Shown here: one piece after another, positions 35,364 to 47,700 of the stretch | Numbering within the stretch: the stretch's first letter is position 1 | Layout of the letters: each line of letters begins with the position of its first letter | Source of the DNA: Cryptomeria japonica | Lineage: Eukaryota > Streptophyta > Pinopsida > Cupressales > Cupressaceae | Assembly (NCBI RefSeq): GCF_030272615.1 | Contig: NC_081410.1 | Coordinates: forward strand, 507,061,942 to 507,121,941 | DNA: 60,000 bases | Direction of reading: 5' to 3' | The notes under the pieces: generated by a model | The model's database searches: none | Seen by the model: only the letters and a program-made list of their open reading frames with translations | What the model was told of the DNA's origin: nothing | Program-made: the position numbers and the translations under genes

Positions 35364-35927
35364 GATGATGGCTATGTGGGCTCTGCTACACTGAATAGTA
35401 TTCTGAAATCAACAAAGTGATGAATACAAGTGTCACTTTCGAAGTATATACTCTGATTTGTTCTTACTTTTTGAAACCCTAATTCTCCTCTGTCATTCAT
35501 TTTATCATAACTTGAGTTTGGGAGATGCGATTTTCAAACCGTTTGTTGCGTTGGAATCGTATTTTCCTTCCCCTAATCTCTGGATGTTCCAAAAAGTTCT
35601 TTTATGAAGCCTATTTAGTGAACACCCCTCATCAATACTCTCTTACACAATTTGTCGCAAGTAAACATGCTACCCTATTTCACCTCCCTAATAAGCAAGT
35701 CGAAACAGGGGGGGGCATATAGCTACTCACAGATTTCATCACTTTCCCTAGTAAGCATTAGGTGATTTTGTGATCTAACGTGTGTTTTGTAGGGTGCGGT
35801 TCCTAACTGTGTACTGCAGATGCCGCTGGGGGCTTCGTCCGACAACTTATGGATATATCCTTTTTCAAATAATGTTTACTTTTCTGTACTTTAGCTTGCA
35901 TATGCACGTAGTACTCATATGACCACT
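35364..35927. other. Region upstream of antisense gene, before the PPT
   Basis: No coding content. It would hold the promoter of the antisense gene on the minus strand, but I see no convincing TATA box at a sensible distance. It contains a G run (35707-35714) and a short C/T-rich stretch. Confidence 0.45.
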
Positions 35928-35942
35928 AAAGTGGGGGCTAAA
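35928..35942 (+). promoter_or_regulatory. Gypsy polypurine tract
   Basis: AAAGTGGGGGCTAAA directly before the 3' LTR at 35943. GTGGGGGC is a common Tat/Athila-type tract. Confidence 0.8.
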
Positions 35943-37605
35943 TGTAGTGTCGTAAATTGTATGCACTTGCTAGGGTGGTACAATTTCACACCTAGTTTAG
36001 CACCCACCTTAGTGCATTTTACATTCTGCATTGCATTTCTCCTTAAGCACTTAATTAATCAAATTAATTAGGTCTAAGGTCCTATTTCATCATTCTCTAC
36101 ATCATAAAATTGGGCCCTTTTCACTAAAGCGCGCCCTTAGCATTTTATTCCTCCAATACACCACTTAATCAAAAACCCTAATTAAGTCCTATTTCGAACT
36201 TGGGGGCTTGGTTTTGGGGTCAAAACATCTCAAAATCACCTGTAACTTAAGGATTCTCTCTAAAATCATCATATCCGACGGCCCTGAAAATTTGGTGAAA
36301 AGTTGTCGGGACCATGGCGCCCGGAGTGCAACATGGTCCCGGACATTTTTCCTGAAATTTTAGGAGCGCGATCCAATCTTAAAATAAAGCTTAACCCCAA
36401 GAAATTGGTGGGATATTCAATCTCTAGGTTGGCCAAAATATGAATTTACGACCTAGGGTTTCATACATAAAAGCTCTCTTTCCTCATTTGAAGGGATCCA
36501 ATTTTTGTTTCCAGGAACTTCATATGCAGCGAAAGGGCGGATCTTTGAAGACTTCAACATCTTACAACATCTTTCTATCAAGCATCTATCAAATTCATTC
36601 ATCCACTTAGGGCTTGGAAGACATTGAAGAACAATAGGAGATCACCGACTGAAGATTGGCTTGTACTCCTCCCTTGAGGGTTGGGTATGATTTCATGTTG
36701 TTTTCATGTCTTTACATAAGCTTCAATACATCATTTATTCATGCTTTAGATCACTTTGCATCTTGATTTAGAGCATTTACGTTATCATTTACAAGCAATT
36801 AGGGTTTACTTTCTAGGTTGCTCTAGTTTGCTTTCTTGCATTTTAGGACCTTGCACACACACTAGGTCTGCACACACAATACATTTTACAAAACAACTTG
36901 GCTATTCGTGGAGGTGGAAATCACCGAAGCAGGGGTTTGACTAAGGCAAAACCCTATATAGCCACCCATACACCCTTTTCCAGATATCACTACAGGTTTC
37001 AGGATTCAGACGACGCCGCGGGATACAGATCCGGAGAAAGAAGGTCGAGACAGCACTCTGTATCAAATTGCAGAGTAGAAGACTGGGACAGGGGCGCTGG
37101 GCGCCCTGGTCCTACAAGGATAGGGGCGCTGGGCGCCCTGGTCCCTGGGACAGAGGCGCTGGGCGCCCTGGTCCTCCGGACAGACAGTTTGCAGATAGCT
37201 TTCCGACAGTGTTCCAGATTGCAGAACAGCAGTTTCCGGTGCAGTTTTCAGGACAGTGGCGCCCGTGCCCCCGACCCGAACATTTTCAGTCTGATTTTGA
37301 CTCTGAGTACACATCTGCATTCTTATTTCATCCTTGTATTTACAGCTGTTCATTGTTTAATCTCAATTCTGCAATCTTGTTATTAGTTCATACTTGCATT
37401 TTGGGATTAGGGTTTGAACTTGCATTACTTGATCTTACAATTTCAACAAGGGAATAGAAATCCTAATAGATATCCCGTGGCTCTCCCTTTCACAAAAAGA
37501 AGTAGCCAATTGTGCGATATCTCTAGGCTCTTTCGTATTCCGTAATGTGTGTCAAAAGGTAGGATTAGGGCATGTTAACCTAGTCTTGCTTTTTTCCCCC
37601 ACACA
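35943..37605 (+). repeat. Gypsy 3' LTR
   Basis: 1,663 bp, same length as the 5' copy, so no net indels. The three GC-rich 31-bp units (about 37090-37180) are more regular here: several CG sites kept here are TG or CA in the 5' LTR. Confidence 0.95.
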
Positions 37606-37658
37606 TCTTCTAACCATGCTTATAATGATTTATTGAGTGCATTGTGGTTGTAGGTATA

Positions 37659-37873
37659 GGTACACTTCATAGAGAACAACACAATATACTTGGTGGAAAG
37701 TCTAGGGTCATGGCCAATCATCACTTCTAAATAGGAGAAGAAGTTCCCCTTTTCAAAAGTTGTCCATAAAACATTATCATTCCTTGGGGAATCATAATTG
37801 TTGGGATCCACCTAAATCAAATCACCACCCTTGGTAGGCCAAATCTGAATAGTGAAGGAAACTTTACTCATAA
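37659..37873 (-). pseudogene. Unrecognised minus-strand coding relic, 5' part
   Basis: Upstream half of the relic at 22400-23866. The ATG near 37871-37873 gives MSKVSFTIQIWPTKGGD, then a stop, then NDNVLWTTFEKGNFFSYLE before the frame meets the GTATA duplication. I cannot name the family. Confidence 0.4.
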
Positions 37874-38189
37874 CAAACAAATTAGGAAAGTTGGAAACAA
37901 AAAGTAGAAAAAAATAGACTATAATGATATTAAAAAAAAATCCTATCGAAGAAAAGGAAAGGATTTTCCCCAATTAAGATAATGGTTTTAGTGATATATG
38001 AAACAAAATAAAGGTACTTGTAAAAAAATGGTAGAGCACATATCAAATGTCAACATTAAATATTTGACCTTTTAGGATCATAATACACACATCAGTAGTG
38101 AGGTCATGCACAAAGGTCCACACCTTCAAATTATGCATGAAGGGAGCCAAATTTTCCATCCTATCTACTAATATGTTCCCTTATCAAAG

Positions 38190-38800
38190 GGTGTGCATTA
38201 ATTTGTACTAAATGAGATTTTAAACATTATAGTGATAATTAGAGATGATATCTCTCATAGGATAGCATGTGGAATCCTTACTATTAAGCATCATGGCGAT
38301 GTTACTCAAATTACCTTGAAAAATGATTTGATCAAATTATTTTTCATTCACAAACAAAATATCATGGTATATAGAATCTACATCAATAAATTTGGAGGAC
38401 TATACCCCAAGATTGATCCCATAGGCTAAAATCAACCTACCTTTATCATCCCTTAGGATACATTTCCTCTCACTTTGAAACCTGGATTCCATTTAGATGA
38501 ACCCTCAAAAATTCATTTTATTCAACCAATGTTGGGAAGACCAATGAATAATATTTATAATAATGGAGGTCAGGGAGAGAAATTTAAGAGGGATCTCAAA
38601 AATATCCCAATTTTTAGCAATGTGAATCTTAAGTGGTCAGGGGGGCTTCTTGTGTTTAGAAGAAGAAAATAACTTTATATTATGAATGATGGACAACACT
38701 AAGGCATCCAACAAAAAAATATCATCTCTAAAAACTATGTTGTTAAACTCTTTCCAAAAACTCCAACCCATGTTAAGAAAAGATTGCAACCAAAGCTCAA
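38190..38800 (-). pseudogene. LINE relic: RNase H-like C-terminal fragment
   Basis: On the minus strand a frameshifted product contains FEGSSKWNPG and CILRDDKGRLILAYGINLG, the first strand and following region of the RNase H domain at the end of many plant L1-like ORF2 proteins. An upstream piece (WSFWKEFNNIVF) fits the linker before it. No RT domain and no target duplication could be defined. Confidence 0.5.
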
Positions 38801-38859
38801 CAAGTAAGAGCTAGGAGAATAAGGAGGTCAATAAATCTATTTATTTCTCATGTTAGTAT

Positions 38860-39229
38860 TATCTTATTAGAAAATAATATTAAAGAATATTGTTTTAGAT
38901 TCAACCAAAGTACAAATAATATGAACATAGCATTTATGTATCATGTCAATTGAGAATTCCATACATTTTATTAACATGCCTTTATAGCTTAATTATTAGA
39001 GCATATTTCTAGGGGTTTATTGACAAGGTACCTAACATGGTACTTATATCTAGACACACACCAAATAATTGCACTAGTGTTAGTTCTTTAATAAGACCAT
39101 GTATCCCATAAAAATCCTAATGATGGGTCTTTTCAAAAACCATAATTATTATACGGAAGAAATCATATTGATAATTCAAATCTCTCAATTATAATATCTT
39201 TTGGCAATATTAAAATCCACTTGTGGGCC
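38860..39229. other. Unassigned AT-rich DNA
   Basis: No coding frame, repeat or signal noted. Confidence 0.4.
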
Positions 39230-40745
39230 CTCGTGGCTTCTTCCTCTGGTGAGATTTTCTCTTCTCACTAGTTTTTGTTGATGCACTTCATAGTTTAGGT
39301 TCAAGTAGCCCCTCTTTGTCCTTATTTATTCTCCCACTGAATTCCTTTAATTCTTTTGGTTTTCTCCTTGTTCTACCCTTTCTATATTTTCTTCTATTAT
39401 TTTGGGGTTTTTGTGTGCCAGAAAGAGGTGTTTTTGATGCTTGGATTAGAATCAATTTTATCCCTTTGGATTTGGTTACCCTTTTTATTGTTGGCCTCTT
39501 CTCCTTTCTCTTTTCTCTTGGGTATTATCTTCTTTGGTGAATACTAATACTTCTATGAGGGGGCTTTATTTGCCCCCTTCCTAGTGCCTTCCTAGTGCCT
39601 TCTAGTGCAGGTTTTACTAGGTTTTCCTCTTGGGTCCTTTCGTATTGGTTGAAGGATCATGTGTAGTTTTCTTCTGATCTTGGCCTTATTTTGAGGGATT
39701 TTATAAGCATCTTTAAGGGGACTTCTAGGTTAATGAAAGATGCTTAATATTCTCAATATTTTTCTATTGCTTTTGCTCATGTTGAGTTCATTCTAGTTAT
39801 GTGAATTGTTGGGGTTTTGCATTTTATTTGCATCATCAAGGAGATCGTCATCTCAATCTTTCTTAGGGATGGTTTCTTCTTCTTATCTAGTTTTTTTGAG
39901 GGGGCTCTTACTACCCTTTTCCCTATTCTTTTACTATAGATCCTATGGAGGTGGTTCCTATGGTAGGGTTCAATATGTAGGTCCTTTAGAGGTGGACTTT
40001 TCATTTTTCTTAGCTAGTAGTCCTATTGGGGTGAATTGTATGGATTCTATTCTCCTAGTCCTATCAAGGTAAAATATATGGAAGGATGGTTCTCTTGATT
40101 GAATTGAGTTTTTTTAGAGTTAGAGAATATAGGGTTCCCCACTTTGGAGTGTTGGTGTTTGGTTAGAAGCATATTTATAGTCATAAGTTAGTGTGCAAGG
40201 AAATTTTGGCTTTGGTTCATGTCCACCCTCCTTCTCTCAATGGGGTAAACTTGAATTTGATTATTTTTCTATCTTAACATCTATTTATTTTCTAAACTAG
40301 TCTACACCTTTCCCTACACTAGCTAGCTTGATCCAGCCTTTCTTTCTAAGTGGCTAGGTTTCTATGGTCTTGATCTACTTCTGTGTGTCTCAGAATTTCA
40401 AAAAAATTGTTCTTATTCCTTTTTCTCATGGGGTTTCTTGTTATCCCTTTTCTTAGTTATTTTAGTTTTAGCTCAAGGGTTTCACCCTAGAAATTGGTTA
40501 AGGGTTCCTTCCTAAACCTGTCTAGTATGAAAATGTAAAGTTCTCTTTTTTGGATTGGGGCCCTGTTCCCGCTTGTTTGGTTCTTTGAGCAAAAGCCCCT
40601 CTTTCAAGAAAAAATCTAGACATTTTTTTAGTTTTAGTACTCACTACTTGTGAGATCCCTTTGTTCTATCTAGTTGGCTATTATGTCCAAGGGTTGAGGC
40701 CCTCTGCCTATTTACTTAATCAAAACATTACTAGCAGCAATGAGG
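39230..40745 (+). other. T-rich DNA resembling a LINE 3' region
   Basis: Long T- and G/T-rich DNA ending GGTTGAGGCCCTCTGCC followed by TAATCAAAA, which resembles 3' ends of plant LINEs. The short hydrophobic frames inside (39316-39547) reflect T-rich composition and do not look like genes. No RT is recognisable, so the call rests on the tail only. Confidence 0.3.
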
Positions 40746-41173
40746 ATGTGAACTACATATAACTATTTTCCTTTTGTACCTTTAAAAAAATGGAAATTTA
40801 TGTCCACAGAGGTACTTTATCACTACATTCCAGTTTAAAGTTTTAAATGCATTAAAGGGAGTTGACTAGGTGGCCTTACAAATTTTGTGATGTAAAGACT
40901 CTCCATTCAACTCCATAAGCTTATACGTGTTTCCTCTCCAATAATATTAAAATAAAATCATCAACCAAAAAAAACCAAGTTATACTAAGATCTCTTATAT
41001 CTAGATCTTCCTAGTCCTCTTTAGTCATATTTACTACAAAAAACCTAACATAGTTGATACAAAATAAATGCTTTAATATCACTTGTTGAGAAAATGTGAC
41101 CCTAAACAAAACCATATAAATTTGTAGCACAAATTAATTGAAAAATAAAACAGAAATGATAAAATAGAATAAT
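40746..41173. other. Unassigned AT-rich DNA
   Basis: No gene or repeat seen; flanks the nested solo LTRs. Confidence 0.4.
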
Positions 41174-41178
41174 GGAAT

Positions 41179-43261
41179 TATTGGCAATTGGAGCAATTGA
41201 TTATGTGTTGCATTGATGTTTTGCCATTGATGGCAACACAAGCTGTTTTGGTTGTTTACTAGCTTCCGATAGGTTCCAGTAGATTGGTTGGTTTATGATA
41301 TTGATCCGGTATGCTCTAGTATGCTTTGTCTTGTGAATTTGTTTTAAATATGTCATTCATGCTATTCAGATGGGTATCACGATCAATTGGTTCAGGATTT
41401 GATGACTCAGGAGCTATCATCTATTCTAGTAAGCCTTTTGGTCACCAGTAAGGGTTTTGCCGATAGAGCTTTATTGAAGACCTTTTGATGCACATGATAA
41501 GTGGTGTTGGTGCAGCTTCTAGATGGCTTTCAGGATGTTGTTGGTTATCTTGTTCGTGTTCCTATTGATCGGTGGTGTTGGATTTGGACTCGTACCTAAT
41601 GCTATCTTATTTGGCTAGGTTATGGATCGACTTATGTAACATGTTGGTTGATGATCCTGTTGGCATTCTACACTCAGATGAGAATATTTGATATTGTCAT
41701 TGATGGCAACCAACTAGTAATATCGTTCACAGGTTACACCGGCAACATAGACATCATCTACTAGCACTGGCAGGCACAACAAAGATTATTCTCACTGGCA
41801 TCCATTCTACACTGGTAGAAGATCTTACTGGCACTCTGAGCCGACATGCAAATTATATTGTTTTGTATTGTAATTATATTGTATAGCTGACATGATGTAT
41901 TGTAAAGACTCATATATGTATGAGATCTTATAGGTCATTTTGTAAGTGATAGATGGTATGTAATTAGGTAATGCAAGAGGAATATGATAGCGAATATTTT
42001 TATATGCATTTTGATGTAATAATTTTATGAGCGAATAAGAGTAGAGTAGAGTGAAGAAAGGTTTATGGAAGAGGTATTTGACAGAGTTTAAACCGGTACT
42101 GAATCTAGGATTGCAGATGCTATTTTGAGCAGTACATTGTCATTAGATTTAATCATCCAATTTTGTAGTCAGTGTGACTCCTTTTTGGGATTAAGCAGTG
42201 AGCTCTAGGCTATTGGCCTTCCTGCATGTGCAGGCCTTTATTGTATCAGTAATGTTTATTCATATTGGCCAGTGAGTAAATATTGTGGGTCACAAATCCC
42301 ACCGAGGTTTTTCCCCTACCGAGTTTCCTCGCCAAAATATCTTGTGTTATGGTGTGCATTAATGGTTGTATTGTTATTTCTCTTTATTGTTTTATTTCTT
42401 ATTTACCGGTATATTAATTTGGGTTATAAAGTTGCAAACAAGTTTAAGTCTTTTGTTAACCGGTTAGACACTGATTCACAACCCCCCCCTCAGTGTCTTT
42501 GGGACTGATCAAGTATCTAACAAACCTCAATGCGTTTCTGGTTGGATTTTTTGATTGGATTGCATTGTTTCAGTCTCAGACCGACTTGGTTGATCATTAG
42601 ATTGTAGGTTTAAGTTATGAATTTTTTATATTATCTTTTAGGTGGTTGGCCCAATTGTTTAGGTCCTGGGTTGATATAAATATGATGTAAGATCTCTTTT
42701 TAGATCGTGGGGATTTATGGGATTATCTGTGTGCAAATAAAGTTGTAATCATATGCTGAGGATTTGGTCGATCATAGGTGATCAAATTGGGTTGGTGAAA
42801 GAGCTTTAAGACCTCTGATATTGAGCTTAACCAGAACTGTACTCAGACATAGGAGATGCTATTCTTGTAGTTCATTCTTCTTTCAGATTATAGTCGGGAT
42901 TTATTTTGTAGTCAGTGAGACTCCTTTTGTGATGAGTAGTGCACTCTAGGCTATTGACCTTCCTGCATGTGCAGGCCCCTCTTATTGTAATTACATACTT
43001 AATGTAGAAGTATTATCTGACTATGGCTAGGATTCCCACCATGGTTTTTCCCATTGCCGGCTTTTCCATGTATAAATCTTGGTGTTATCTTTTGTGGATG
43101 GTTGGTAAATATTTTTGTGGTTTATATTTGTGCTTAACTATTATAGATGTTGTTCTGGTAATAAAGTATTAATGCTTAAAGTTCTATAATCTACCAATAA
43201 CTGATTCACCCCCCCCCCCCCCCCCTCTCAGTTGTCTTTCAATTATCTGAGCTATCTAATA
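41179..43261 (+). mobile_element. Solo Copia LTR, interrupted by an NA-type solo LTR
   Basis: Ends TATTGG and CTAATA are one change each from the TGTTGG...CTAACA ends of the Copia LTRs here, and both are flanked by GGAAT (41174-41178 and 43262-43266). Without the inner LTR it is about 1.2 kb. The U5 hairpin has arms AACTGA (43199-43204) and TCAGTT (43228-43233) around a run of about 18 C. The CCACCATGGTTTTTCCC block is near 43035. Confidence 0.72.
41658..42522 (+). mobile_element. Solo LTR of the NA family
   Basis: 865 bp, TGTTGGCATTCTACAC to ATCTAACA, the same LTR as in NA-1 and NA-2 but in + orientation: palindromic TATA-like block at 41909-41924 and U5 hairpin at 42466-42498 (arms AGACACTGA and TCAGTGTCT). 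No internal region, so probably produced by LTR recombination. Flanks GATCC and AACCT do not match, so the insertion duplication is lost or the end is misplaced. It sits inside the solo LTR 41179-43261. Confidence 0.78.
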
Positions 43262-43431
43262 GGAATAACATCCAATGAGATATAGATTTATGTCGCAAAA
43301 GCCTAACAATATGGCCATGAAACACTTAAGGGGAAAAGATATAAATGTTCTTATTGTAAAGAAAAAAATGAAAATTTTAAATTGCTAGTACTATTAGAGA
43401 ACAAATTTCATTTCAACAACCATCATACACT

Positions 43432-43714
43432 TGTAGCTCGAGTAGCTCAAGTATGTAAATCTTGATGGTTCTTCGTTGGGGGCTAGTTTTAGACTAGTTG
43501 TTGGTTGTTCTTTTTGTAACTTTTGTTTTAGGTTGTGGGAGCCTATTTTTAAAACCCATGTTTCTGGCTATGGGTGTCATATTTACCCATGGTTGTCTAG
43601 TGCTTTCATGTTCCTTTTGTTAGGACAACTTTTTGGTTGAGGGTTGCAGATCCATTCAAAATCTGATTGTAAAGGGTTTCGGGTCCTTTCAAAACCTGTT
43701 TTTGGCTTAATAAA
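43432..43714 (+). mobile_element. 5'-truncated LINE tail with target duplication
   Basis: A 17-bp direct repeat AACAACCATCATACACT (43415-43431) recurs with one mismatch at 43715-43731. Between them is a short 3' UTR-like piece ending GGGTTTCGGGTCC...CCTGTTTTTGGCTTAATAAA, a form common at plant LINE 3' ends. No coding sequence remains. Confidence 0.6.
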
Positions 43715-43731
43715 AACAACCATCAAACACT

Positions 43732-44080
43732 AAAAAAAACTATATTTCTATGTTAAGGATGTTACATATTCTCTTAAGGAAATAGTAGTCTCTTAAGATA
43801 AGACGAGATAAGATTTTTCCTTACATTGTTGTCATATTCCAATAGTTTCAAAAAATATAATTTAATAGTATTAATGGTCAACACATAGAAAACATTTACC
43901 TTAAAAATAACTCATGATCAAATTCAAATGCATCATATATACACATATGTATGCATCTTAGTGTGTATATGAAGACATGGACTCATCTACATGACAATTT
44001 TCAAGGTTTACATTATAAAAAATAAAATATAAACTAGTAAGGAATTCAACATTTTCCCTATTAATTAAGATAATAAGAAA
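43732..44080. other. Unassigned AT-rich DNA
   Basis: No gene or repeat recognised. Confidence 0.4.
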
Positions 44081-44372
44081 AAGAGTTAGGATTATTATAG
44101 TCCAAATTAATGGTGGCATGATAAACTCTTGGGAAAAATCCACGAAAGAAACCAGAAATTAAACATGGCCTCAAATATTACGTCTTCAAAATCATTTCCC
44201 TTTCTTAGTATGCTTGGTTTTTTATACGAAAAAGAGTTAGGATTCTTGCAGTCCAAATTAATGGTGGCATGATAAACTCCTGGGAAAAATCCACAAAAGA
44301 AACTAGAAAGTAAACAGGGCCTCAAATATTGCATCTTCAAAATCATTTCCCTTTCTTAGTATGCTTGGTTTT
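44081..44372. repeat. Tandem duplication, period 151 bp
   Basis: Unit 44081-44231 (starts AAGAGTTAGGATT) is repeated at 44232-44372 with few substitutions, e.g. both contain CAAATTAATGGTGGCATG. Two copies only, no coding content. Confidence 0.85.
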
Positions 44373-44960
44373 TTTAATACTCTCATACATAATTTTCATC
44401 TAGCCAACATTATTAAATATTTTAAATCAATATTAGGAAAAAGGGTAATTAAAAGAGGAATGTATGTTTATAGATAGAAAGGAGCTAAGAGTTGAGAAAT
44501 TTTTTTGTTTTGATAGAAAATCCATTTGTTAATTGGTGAGACTTGAACTAGGGGTTTAATTATCACCTTTTTCAAAAGAAAACCCTATACAAATATGACA
44601 ATGCAAATTGAAAATTTAATTTATTCAAGAAGGAAAATATCAAAATTTGAACTTCATAGTGGAATATTCATCAAAACATATTCTAGGTCAAATGATCCTA
44701 GCATGGCCTAAATTAGTGAGCTCTTTAGAATGAACCCATATGTTAAATAAAAATATGTGTTTTCTACCAATAAACAAAGCCTTAGTTCATTATTAAAATT
44801 CAAATATCATGCCAAGTTTGTAACCATTATACCTTTATTTGAGAGTTATCTTAATGAATGAGTGTTTTGAATATTTAAATTATTCATATGAAACTTAATG
44901 GAATTCAATAACCTATGTTTTTTTTTTTTCAATTAAAGTTGATTATTCCACTAAACTTTT
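44373..44960. other. Unassigned AT-rich DNA with poly(T)
   Basis: No coding content. A poly(T) run near 44919-44931 might be a poly(A) tail of minus-strand retroposed sequence. Confidence 0.4.
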
Positions 44961-45504
44961 TTATTAATATTTTTTATTTTTTACACAGGATTCAAAGAGA
45001 ATACCAGAGGAAAAAACCCTGTGAAGAAAACCTTTGGTCACAACTCATAAAATAAACCTATAGTATCTAACGGATCAATTTATACACCTCGCCCAAAACC
45101 ACATACAAAATGTGGTCACAACACATATAATATCAGTTTTGCATAGAGTCCATATGACAATTTGCCAAAAAAACCCATCAAATAATTTTCAAATGTAGAC
45201 TCCATAGCTGCTATCAATGGAAGAAGACAAAATTTTCCAAAGCCCTGTGCCAAATCCCATGAGCCAAAAACCTTCCTGCCAAAAAAGAAAGTATCAAAAA
45301 ACTTTTGGAAAAACACTATTATATCAAATACCATGACCTCGAACTCTTCTCCAGACAATGAACATGAATACTTGAAATGAAGGGGGAAAGTATGAATAAT
45401 TATCATCATAAAACTTTACATCGACGTTACTCAAGAAAATCATATGACTATTGCTGCAAACCTTCCCATACCCTAGAAGGAATTTCCTCAAAACCCACCT
45501 CTCA

Positions 45505-45905
45505 CTAATTAGCATTGCTATCAATGGCTAAATTTGCCAAATAATCTGCAATCTTATTAACTTCTCTATAACAATGGGATACCAAGAAAGATTCAAACAA
45601 TTCTAATTTTTGTAAAATGGGATCAAGTATATACTGCAAATTCCAACAATTCAATTTCTTTTTCATAACACATTGAATAATCACCATAGAATCACCTTCA
45701 ATTATTAAGTCCTTAATTCCCAAAGAGATTGCCATATCCAATCCAAAAGACAAAGCATGAAATTTTGCATAATTGTTAGTTTTAAAACCAATAGCATGAC
45801 ACTTAGCTCGAATAAAATTTGCATTGTGATCATAAATTACCATGCCTACCCCAGCCAGCCCAGGGTCACCATGAGAGGCCCCATCAAAATTCAGTTTAAA
45901 GTGCC
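45505..45905 (-). pseudogene. LINE ORF2 part 3: RNase H domain
   Basis: FKLNFDGASHGDPGLAG (about 45895) starts the domain. The frame 45843-45505 continues with MVIYDHNANFI, the helix FHALSFGLDMAISLGIKDL, the IIEGDS strand and REVNKIADYLANLA at the end, matching RNase H-type DEDD positions (D, E-like, D, D). The ending at 45505-45507 is a natural-looking stop. Confidence 0.82.
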
Positions 45906-46209
45906 CTTGCGGAGGAGGTTTTCATCTAGCAGAGCATCTCTTACCTATTGCATCATTCTTTTTTAAAATTGAACCATGAGAGGGTAAAACTGATAGGAGC
46001 TTCCAAACTCTAGTAACTCTACTATCCCAGTGTGAAAAAGAAGTATGATTTTCCAAATTCTTATAAATAAATGACAGAGCAACCTCAGAGATTGAAGACT
46101 CAATTTTTAATAGAACCTCAAACACAAGAGACCACGTTTTTTTAAATATCCTATTTTTTCTCTCTAGCCAAACATTCCAAATCACAATAGATGGAGATAT
46201 GATCCAAAG

Positions 46210-47700
46210 TCATGCATAAAAAGATGAGGCAAACATAAAGGGCCAAGATCTAAAATGGGAAATGAGATCCTTACAGATAACAAAGGATATATTTAACTTC
46301 TCAAACAACCATTGCCAACATTCATAAGCATAATCACAATGTAGGAAAAGGTGTGAAGAAGATTCCAAATTTTTGTTAGAAAGGACACAAGGGAAAACAA
46401 CAGTAATACCAAGCCTGTCTAGTCTCATACCTGTAAGGACTCTATCCTGAACTGCCAACCAAGCAAAGGCTCCAGCTTTGGGAAGACAAGCCGAATGCCA
46501 AAACAACTTATAAGGCCAATAAGATAAATCTTTAGTAACGATAAGAGAGTTGTAACCATCTTTAACAGTGTACTTACCAAAAATATTCTTTGTCCAAATA
46601 AGTTCATCCTTAGAATAAAAAAGAAATACAATTCTATCCCCCAAAATCTTTTCAAAATCTAATTTCATGCTTTGATCAACATCTAAGAAATCAATCAACT
46701 TCCATCTAGCTAGCTTAAGGGGTCCACTAGTCACAATTTCAAAATAATCTGCTACAAAAACACCCCAAAGGGAGGAAAGAACAGTGATCAGAGGAGACCA
46801 ATCCCTAATATTCACCAAAGGTGTGTGTCCATTCCATACTTCATCCCAGAATCTGACCTTTCTACCATTATGAACAATCCATGAGAGATGAGGCAAAAGA
46901 ACTGATCTACGTTTACAAAGGAAATTCCAAATAGCGGAACCTGAAGGCAAATTTGAGACTTTAAAAATGTACTCTCTCGGTCCATTATTTAAATATTTGG
47001 CAAGCATAATCTATGCCCATAAGGAGCTAGGCTTATCATATAATTTCCAAACCAACTTAGCACCTAAGGCTAAATTGTGATTCTTTAGACTCTGAATTCT
47101 TGTTCCCCCAAGTTCCTTAGGCAAGCATACCTTATCCCATGCAACTAAAGGGAGTTTCTTCTTGCCATCTTTATTATTGTTCCAAAGAAAATCTCTAAGA
47201 GTATCTTGTAAACTAATAATGGTTGCTTTTGGAGACTTCAAAACAGACATGAGCTATATGGGAACAACATTGAAAAAAGACTTGATGAGAACAATTTTAC
47301 CTGCCAAAGTTAACCATCTATGATTCCATGAGAGAATTCTTTTAGAAATGACCGAAATAATCTTATCCCAAAAACCAATCTTATCTTGTTTAACAAAGAA
47401 AGGAATCCCAAGGTAAGTACATGGAAGATTTCCAGTCTCAAATCCCTAAAAGGATTGCAACCTATGTTGAACCAGTTGTGATGTATTAAGGAAAAAAATC
47501 TTTGATTTATCACCATTCACTTTCTGACCAGAAAATGATGCATAATTTTGTATTATTCCTTTAATCATTTTTGCCTCAACTAACGAAGCATGTCCAAATA
47601 ATAGAGTATCATCTACAAAGAGACAATGAGAAATACTTTGGGGAATATTTTGAATCCTTATACCTTTCCAAAGCGCCCCCACTTTAACATCCCTAATAGC
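46210..47700 (-). pseudogene. LINE ORF2 part 2: RT catalytic block and zf-RVT region
   Basis: FVDDTLLFG (about 47600) is the RT catalytic motif, followed by the thumb-like region (KDGKKKLPLVAWDKVC, about 47170). The 265-codon frame 47007-46210 carries the segment seen after RT in plant LINEs: WFWD-like VRFWDEVW, AFAWLAVQDRVLT, and HLFLHCDYAYECWQWLF (His/Cys pattern of zf-RVT). Three frames are needed to read it. Confidence 0.85.

Larger units (their letters stand above)
24785..37605 (+). mobile_element. Tat-lineage Ty3/Gypsy retrotransposon with antisense PMD gene
   Basis: Two 1,663-bp LTRs (24785-26447 and 35943-37605) with TGTAG...CACACA ends and perfect TCTTC target duplications (24780-24784 and 37606-37610). 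PBS, polyprotein (protease, RT, RNase H, archaeal-type second RNase H, integrase) and PPT are on the + strand. The second RNase H between RT-RNase H and integrase marks the Tat lineage. A 3.7-kb region between integrase and the 3' LTR holds an antisense gene. By eye the LTRs differ at roughly 50 sites (about 3%), mostly transitions. It inserted into an older solo LTR. Confidence 0.95.
23872..37653 (+). mobile_element. Probable solo LTR, interrupted by the Tat Gypsy element
   Basis: About 956 bp in two pieces, 23872-24784 and 37611-37653, flanked by GTATA (23867-23871 and 37654-37658). It starts TGTATACACC. The right end reads GGTTGTAG and lacks CA, so the class is uncertain. It has a good core promoter, TATAAATAG at 24446-24454, followed by a transcribed-looking region, and an internal diverged duplication of CCCTTTCATCYAAC...CTTGTCAC units (about 24220-24320), both common in LTR U3 regions. 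The flanking reading frame becomes continuous when it is removed. Confidence 0.5.

Noticed and set aside
39316-39547. Small membrane-protein-like frames
   Set aside because: The region is strongly T-rich, so any frame gives Leu/Phe/Ile runs; no start context or conservation.
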